A stretch of DNA of 64,000 bases from Amycolatopsis dendrobii (GTDB taxonomy: Bacteria; Actinomycetota; Actinomycetes; Mycobacteriales; Pseudonocardiaceae): assembly GCF_014145675.1 (NCBI RefSeq), contig NZ_JACGZW010000006.1, positions 62,001-126,000 on the forward strand, written 5' to 3'. The translations under genes and the position numbers were made by a program. Of the stretch, positions 60,526-64,000 are shown piece after piece. Numbering within the stretch: position 1 is the stretch's first letter; each line of letters begins with the position of its first letter. Under the pieces are notes generated by a model that ran no database searches, was not told the DNA's origin, and saw only the letters and a list, made by a program, of their open reading frames with translations.

Positions 60526-61350
60526 ATGGAGATGCGGGTGCTCGTCTCGGTCGACATGGAGGGAATCGCCGGAGTCGTGCACGGCGACGACGTCATTCCC
60601 GGGCACAGCGAATACGAGCGCAACCGCAAGCTGCTCACCGCCGAGGCCAACGCCGCCGTCCGCGGCGTATTCGCGTATGACGCAGCCGCAGAGGTCCAGG
60701 TCACCGAGGCGCACGCTAGCTTCCGGAATCTCCTGCCCGAACTGCTGGACCGACGTGCCGAACTGCTCCGCGGCTCGCCCAAGCCCGGCGGGATGATGGC
60801 GGGATTGGCCGAGAACACGGACGCGGTGCTGTTCATCGGCTACCACGGCAAGGCCGGCACGCCCCGCTCGGTCATGGCGCACACGATCTCCGGCGGGACG
60901 GTCGCGGACGTGCGTTGCAATGGCCGTTCTTTGGGCGAACTCGGTCTGAACACCGCGCTCGCGGCGCACTACGGCGTACCGCCGGTGCTGGCAAGTGGCG
61001 ACGACACCGTGGCCGCTGAGGCGGCCGAAGTCGCACCTGGCATCCGCTCCGTGGTGGTCAAACGTGCGCTAGGTGCTCGCGCGGCCGCGATGCTGCATCC
61101 CGACGAGGCATGCAGCCAAATCGAGCACGCGGTACCCGAAGCTCTGGCCAGCCGGGAGGACGTTTGTCCGCTGCGCTTCGACGGCCCGGTCGAACTGGAA
61201 GTCCAGGTGCATCGGCCTCGGATGACCGAACACGCACTGCTGGTGCCGGGAATGGAACTCGCCGACGGGTGCACTCTCCGCTATCAAGCGCCGGACTTCC
61301 CGACCGCCTACCAGGTCACCGAACTCATCGCGACGCTCGGAGCCTTCTGA
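60526..61350 (+). CDS. M55-family D-aminopeptidase (DppA-like)
   Basis: A 274-residue zinc peptidase with the SVDMEG motif (Asp10, Glu12 ligands), FIGYHGKAGT (His ligand; the usual form is GYHARAG), and VTEAHASFRNLLPELL (usual D or N replaced by Glu). The family cuts D-amino-acid peptides. The ATG at 60526 is five bases after AAGGG. Members often sit with peptide transporters; here it stands alone between repeat-bearing gaps. Upstream (60307-60525) there are two degenerate GCGGCGAA-type repeat copies. Confidence 0.88.
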   Translation: MEMRVLVSVDMEGIAGVVHGDDVIPGHSEYERNRKLLTAEANAAVRGVFAYDAAAEVQVTEAHASFRNLLPELLDRRAELLRGSPKPGGMMAGLAENTDAVLFIGYHGKAGTPRSVMAHTISGGTVADVRCNGRSLGELGLNTALAAHYGVPPVLASGDDTVAAEAAEVAPGIRSVVVKRALGARAAAMLHPDEACSQIEHAVPEALASREDVCPLRFDGPVELEVQVHRPRMTEHALLVPGMELADGCTLRYQAPDFPTAYQVTELIATLGAF

Positions 61351-61434
61351 TCCGGACAGCCGGACCCAGCCGCGAAGCCCCGCACGAAGACGCGCCCGAG
61401 CCTCTGACCTGGGCAATCGCGCCGCAACGTCAGA

Positions 61435-61453
61435 TTCGCCATTAAACGGCAAC
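61435..61453. repeat. TTCGCC-N7-GGCAAC repeat after dppA-like gene
   Basis: TTCGCC, ATTAAAC, GGCAAC, 85 bases past the peptidase stop. A degenerate copy (TCCGCC, ATTCAGC, GGCAAC at 61789-61806) lies just upstream of the DUF397 gene. Confidence 0.75.
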
Positions 61454-61513
61454 AGCCGTCCACCAGCAGTCCGGCCGGATTCCCGGCCAGAAACGGCCCC
61501 CAAAAACGAAGCC

Positions 61514-61777
61514 CTACGACTCGGGCAACTCGAACTCGCCGTCCCGGACCCCGCGCGTGAACGCGTCCCATTCCGAAGGCGTGAACACCAGCACCGCCCC
61601 GTCCGGATCAGTCGGCTGCCGGATGGCCACGTAGGTCACCCCGTCCGAATGCGGGACGAACGCGTACTCCGCGCAATGCTCCAGGGTCACGCCCGCCGGT
61701 TCGGCGCGGATCCAAGTCGCGCCGGTGAGGTCGAGTTCGTGCCGGATGTGCGCCTTGTCGTCGGTCGGGCGGCTCAT
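61514..61777 (-). CDS. DUF397 protein
   Basis: An 87-residue protein with the family pattern: ATWIRAEPA for the usual W(R/I)KSS start, a central HCAEYAFV and the highly conserved end DPDGAVLVFTPSEWDAFTRGVRDGEFEL. DUF397 proteins are small actinobacterial proteins, often paired with Xre-type regulators and counted as possible antitoxin-like or regulatory partners. No Xre gene is adjacent here. The ATG is at 61777. Confidence 0.88.
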   Translation of the reverse strand: MSRPTDDKAHIRHELDLTGATWIRAEPAGVTLEHCAEYAFVPHSDGVTYVAIRQPTDPDGAVLVFTPSEWDAFTRGVRDGEFELPES

Positions 61778-61818
61778 CGCCACAGCGTATCCGCCATTCA
61801 GCGGCAACGCCTTGAAAC

Positions 61819-61860
61819 GAAAAGAGGCCCTGCCGTCCGGCAAACGGACAGCAGGGCCTC
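61819..61860 (-). terminator. terminator after ilvC
   Basis: GAGGCCCTGC (61824-61833) pairs with GCAGGGCCTC (61851-61860), with an inner GTCCG/CGGAC stem, then a T run on the minus strand (61823-61819). It is 15 bases past the ilvC stop. Confidence 0.9.
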
Positions 61861-61875
61861 CTCAAGGGAAACGGG

Positions 61876-62889
<1,014 letters not shown>

Positions 62890-62931
62890 GGGGGGTACTA
62901 CTTCCTTCCGTACTTACACGAAATCTGAGGT

Positions 62932-63438
62932 TCAGCGGGGAGAAGCGGCGGTGATCGAGCGGGCCCCGCGGCCCACCGCGACCATGCCGGACTGGACGAG
63001 TTCGCGGATGCCGTACGGCTCCAGCATCCGCAGCAGCGCGCCGATCTTGTCCGACGTCCCGGTCGCCTCGACGGTGAGCGCCTCCGGCGAGACGTCCACC
63101 ACCTTGGCGCGGAAGAGCTGGACGGTCTCGAGGACCTGGCTGCGCACGGTGGCGTCGGCCCTGACCTTCACGAGCAGCAGTTCGCGCTGCACCGCGCTGC
63201 CAGCCTCCAGCTCGACGATCTTGATCACGTTCACCAGCTTGTTGAGCTGTTTGGTCACCTGTTCGAGCGGTAGCTCCTCAACGGCGACCACGATCGTCAT
63301 CCGGGACACCTCGGGGTTCTCCGTGGGCCCGACAGCAAGGGACTCGATGTTGAAGCCGCGGCGGGAGAACAGTCCGGAGACCCGGGCGAGCACACCGGGC
63401 TTGTTCTCGACCAGCACGCTCAGCGTGTGGACAGTCAT
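62932..63438 (-). CDS. ilvN: acetolactate synthase regulatory subunit
   Basis: Confers valine feedback on acetolactate synthase. The 168 residues have an ACT domain (MTVHTLSVLVENKPGVLARVSG, RGFNIESLAVGPTE) and a second half (RELLLVKVRADATVRSQVLETVQLFRAKVVDVSPEALTVEATG). The ATG at 63438 overlaps the ilvB stop by four bases, so the two subunits are made together. Confidence 0.97.
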   Translation of the reverse strand: MTVHTLSVLVENKPGVLARVSGLFSRRGFNIESLAVGPTENPEVSRMTIVVAVEELPLEQVTKQLNKLVNVIKIVELEAGSAVQRELLLVKVRADATVRSQVLETVQLFRAKVVDVSPEALTVEATGTSDKIGALLRMLEPYGIRELVQSGMVAVGRGARSITAASPR

Positions 63439-64000
63439 GCTTGCTCTCCCTCCGCGGCGGCGGCCTCGGCAGCGGCTTCCTGCGAAACCTCGTCGTCGTC
63501 GAACAGCGGCCGGATGCCGCGGACGGCCATGATCTCGTCGTTCCCGGTGCCCGCGGCGACCATCGGCCACACCTGGGCATCCTTCCCCACGACGAAATCG
63601 ATCACGACGGGGCGGTCGTTGATCTCCATCGCGCGCCGGATCGTCGCGTCGACGTCCTCCTTGGCCTCGCAGCGCAGGCCGGCGCAGCCGAGCGCCTCGG
63701 CCAGCAGCGTGAAGTCCGGGATGCGGTGCTTGTGCGTGCCGAGGTCGGTGTTCGAGTACCGCTCGGAGTAGAACAGGTTCTGCCATTGCCGGACCATGCC
63801 GAGGTTGCCGTTGTTGATCACGGCGACCTTGATCGGCGCGCCCTCGATGGCGCACGTGGCGAGTTCCTGGTTGGTCATCTGGAAGCAGCCGTCGCCGTCG
63901 ATCGCCCACACCTGCGTGTCCGGGAGGCCGAACTGCGCGCCCATCGCGGCCGGGACGGCGAAGCCCATGGTGCCGAGGCCGCCGGAGTTGATCCAGGTGC
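63435..64000 (-). CDS. ilvB: acetolactate synthase large subunit, C-terminal part
   Basis: Catalytic thiamine-pyrophosphate subunit that makes acetolactate or acetohydroxybutyrate. The 5' part is beyond the window end. The visible part starts TWINSGGLGTMGFAVPAAMGAQFG and contains the TPP/Mg motif IDGDGCFQMTNQELATCAIE to VINNGN. It ends in an acidic Ala/Glu tail (QEAAAEAAAAEGEQA). It is the first gene of ilvBNC in this direction. Confidence 0.96.
   Translation of the reverse strand, partial: TWINSGGLGTMGFAVPAAMGAQFGLPDTQVWAIDGDGCFQMTNQELATCAIEGAPIKVAVINNGNLGMVRQWQNLFYSERYSNTDLGTHKHRIPDFTLLAEALGCAGLRCEAKEDVDATIRRAMEINDRPVVIDFVVGKDAQVWPMVAAGTGNDEIMAVRGIRPLFDDDEVSQEAAAEAAAAEGEQA

Overview
The window is high-GC DNA from an actinobacterium, most likely a member of the Pseudonocardiaceae close to Amycolatopsis. 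The evidence is strong GC3 bias with long antisense shadow frames, many GTG starts, HU proteins with long Lys/Ala/Thr tails, an F420-pathway guanylyltransferase (fbiD), a fused Nudix/histidine-phosphatase MutT1, DUF397 and DUF3515 proteins, and a gene order that I recall from Mycobacterium tuberculosis Rv2976c-Rv3003c: ung, thiL, DUF3515, ddl, gpsA, fbiD, ppk, mutT1, hupB, leuD, leuC, ndgR, tRNA-Glu/Gln, FAH hydrolase, leuB, serA, ilvC, ilvN, ilvB. No insertion sequence, prophage or CRISPR-Cas locus was found.

Layout. 1-5.4 kb: partial alpha/beta hydrolase, ung, gamma-carbonic-anhydrase-like protein, acetyltransferase, thiL, a stand-alone Lrp ligand domain, DUF3515 and an MFS transporter. 5.5-7.5 kb: an ECF41-type sigma factor with its expected epimerase partner, which is frameshifted. 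7.5-16.3 kb: ddl, a MocR regulator divergent from a PNPOx-like protein, a two-component system, VOC/methyltransferase/asparaginase genes, and cysteine dioxygenase behind a Cys-rich leader peptide. 16.3-22.3 kb: gpsA-plsC, then fbiD, ppk and mutT1. 23.1-28.6 kb: leuCD and ndgR flanked by two hupB copies in opposite orientation, with a decayed duplicate of the ndgR 3' end before the second copy. 29.3-32.3 kb: glycine-betaine-type ABC transporter proVWX. 32.4-38.2 kb: MarR, TetR/FAD-monooxygenase pair, two tRNAs, a HAD hydrolase, a polypyrimidine tract and a second FAD hydroxylase. 38.2-46.6 kb: a repeat array, FAH hydrolase, cimA behind a branched-chain amino-acid attenuator, a FecBCD-type importer and leuB. 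46.8-52 kb: secreted subtilase and serA. 52-61.8 kb: accessory genes (TetR/LLM, ankyrin, SnoaL-like, MerR-HEAT/HEAT pair, cupin/TetR, DppA-like peptidase, DUF397) with a DUF1345-like pseudogene. 61.8-64 kb: ilvC, ilvN and the 3' part of ilvB.

Biology. The core is amino-acid biosynthesis: cimA, leuB, leuCD, ilvBNC and serA make branched-chain amino acids and serine, with NdgR as the likely regulator of leuCD and a transcription attenuator at cimA whose 13-residue leader reads MTAISVIIALRAG. A second leader peptide (ending CRCCR) precedes cysteine dioxygenase.

The most unusual feature is a dispersed short palindrome, TCGCC-N7-GGCRAM. It forms a 56-bp-period array at 38.3-38.9 kb, an exact 39-bp (13-codon) tandem array inside the N-terminus of the FecCD-type permease, and single copies whose central N7 supplies the stop codons of three consecutive accessory genes (56.0, 57.0 and 57.3 kb). 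I do not recognise it as a described element.
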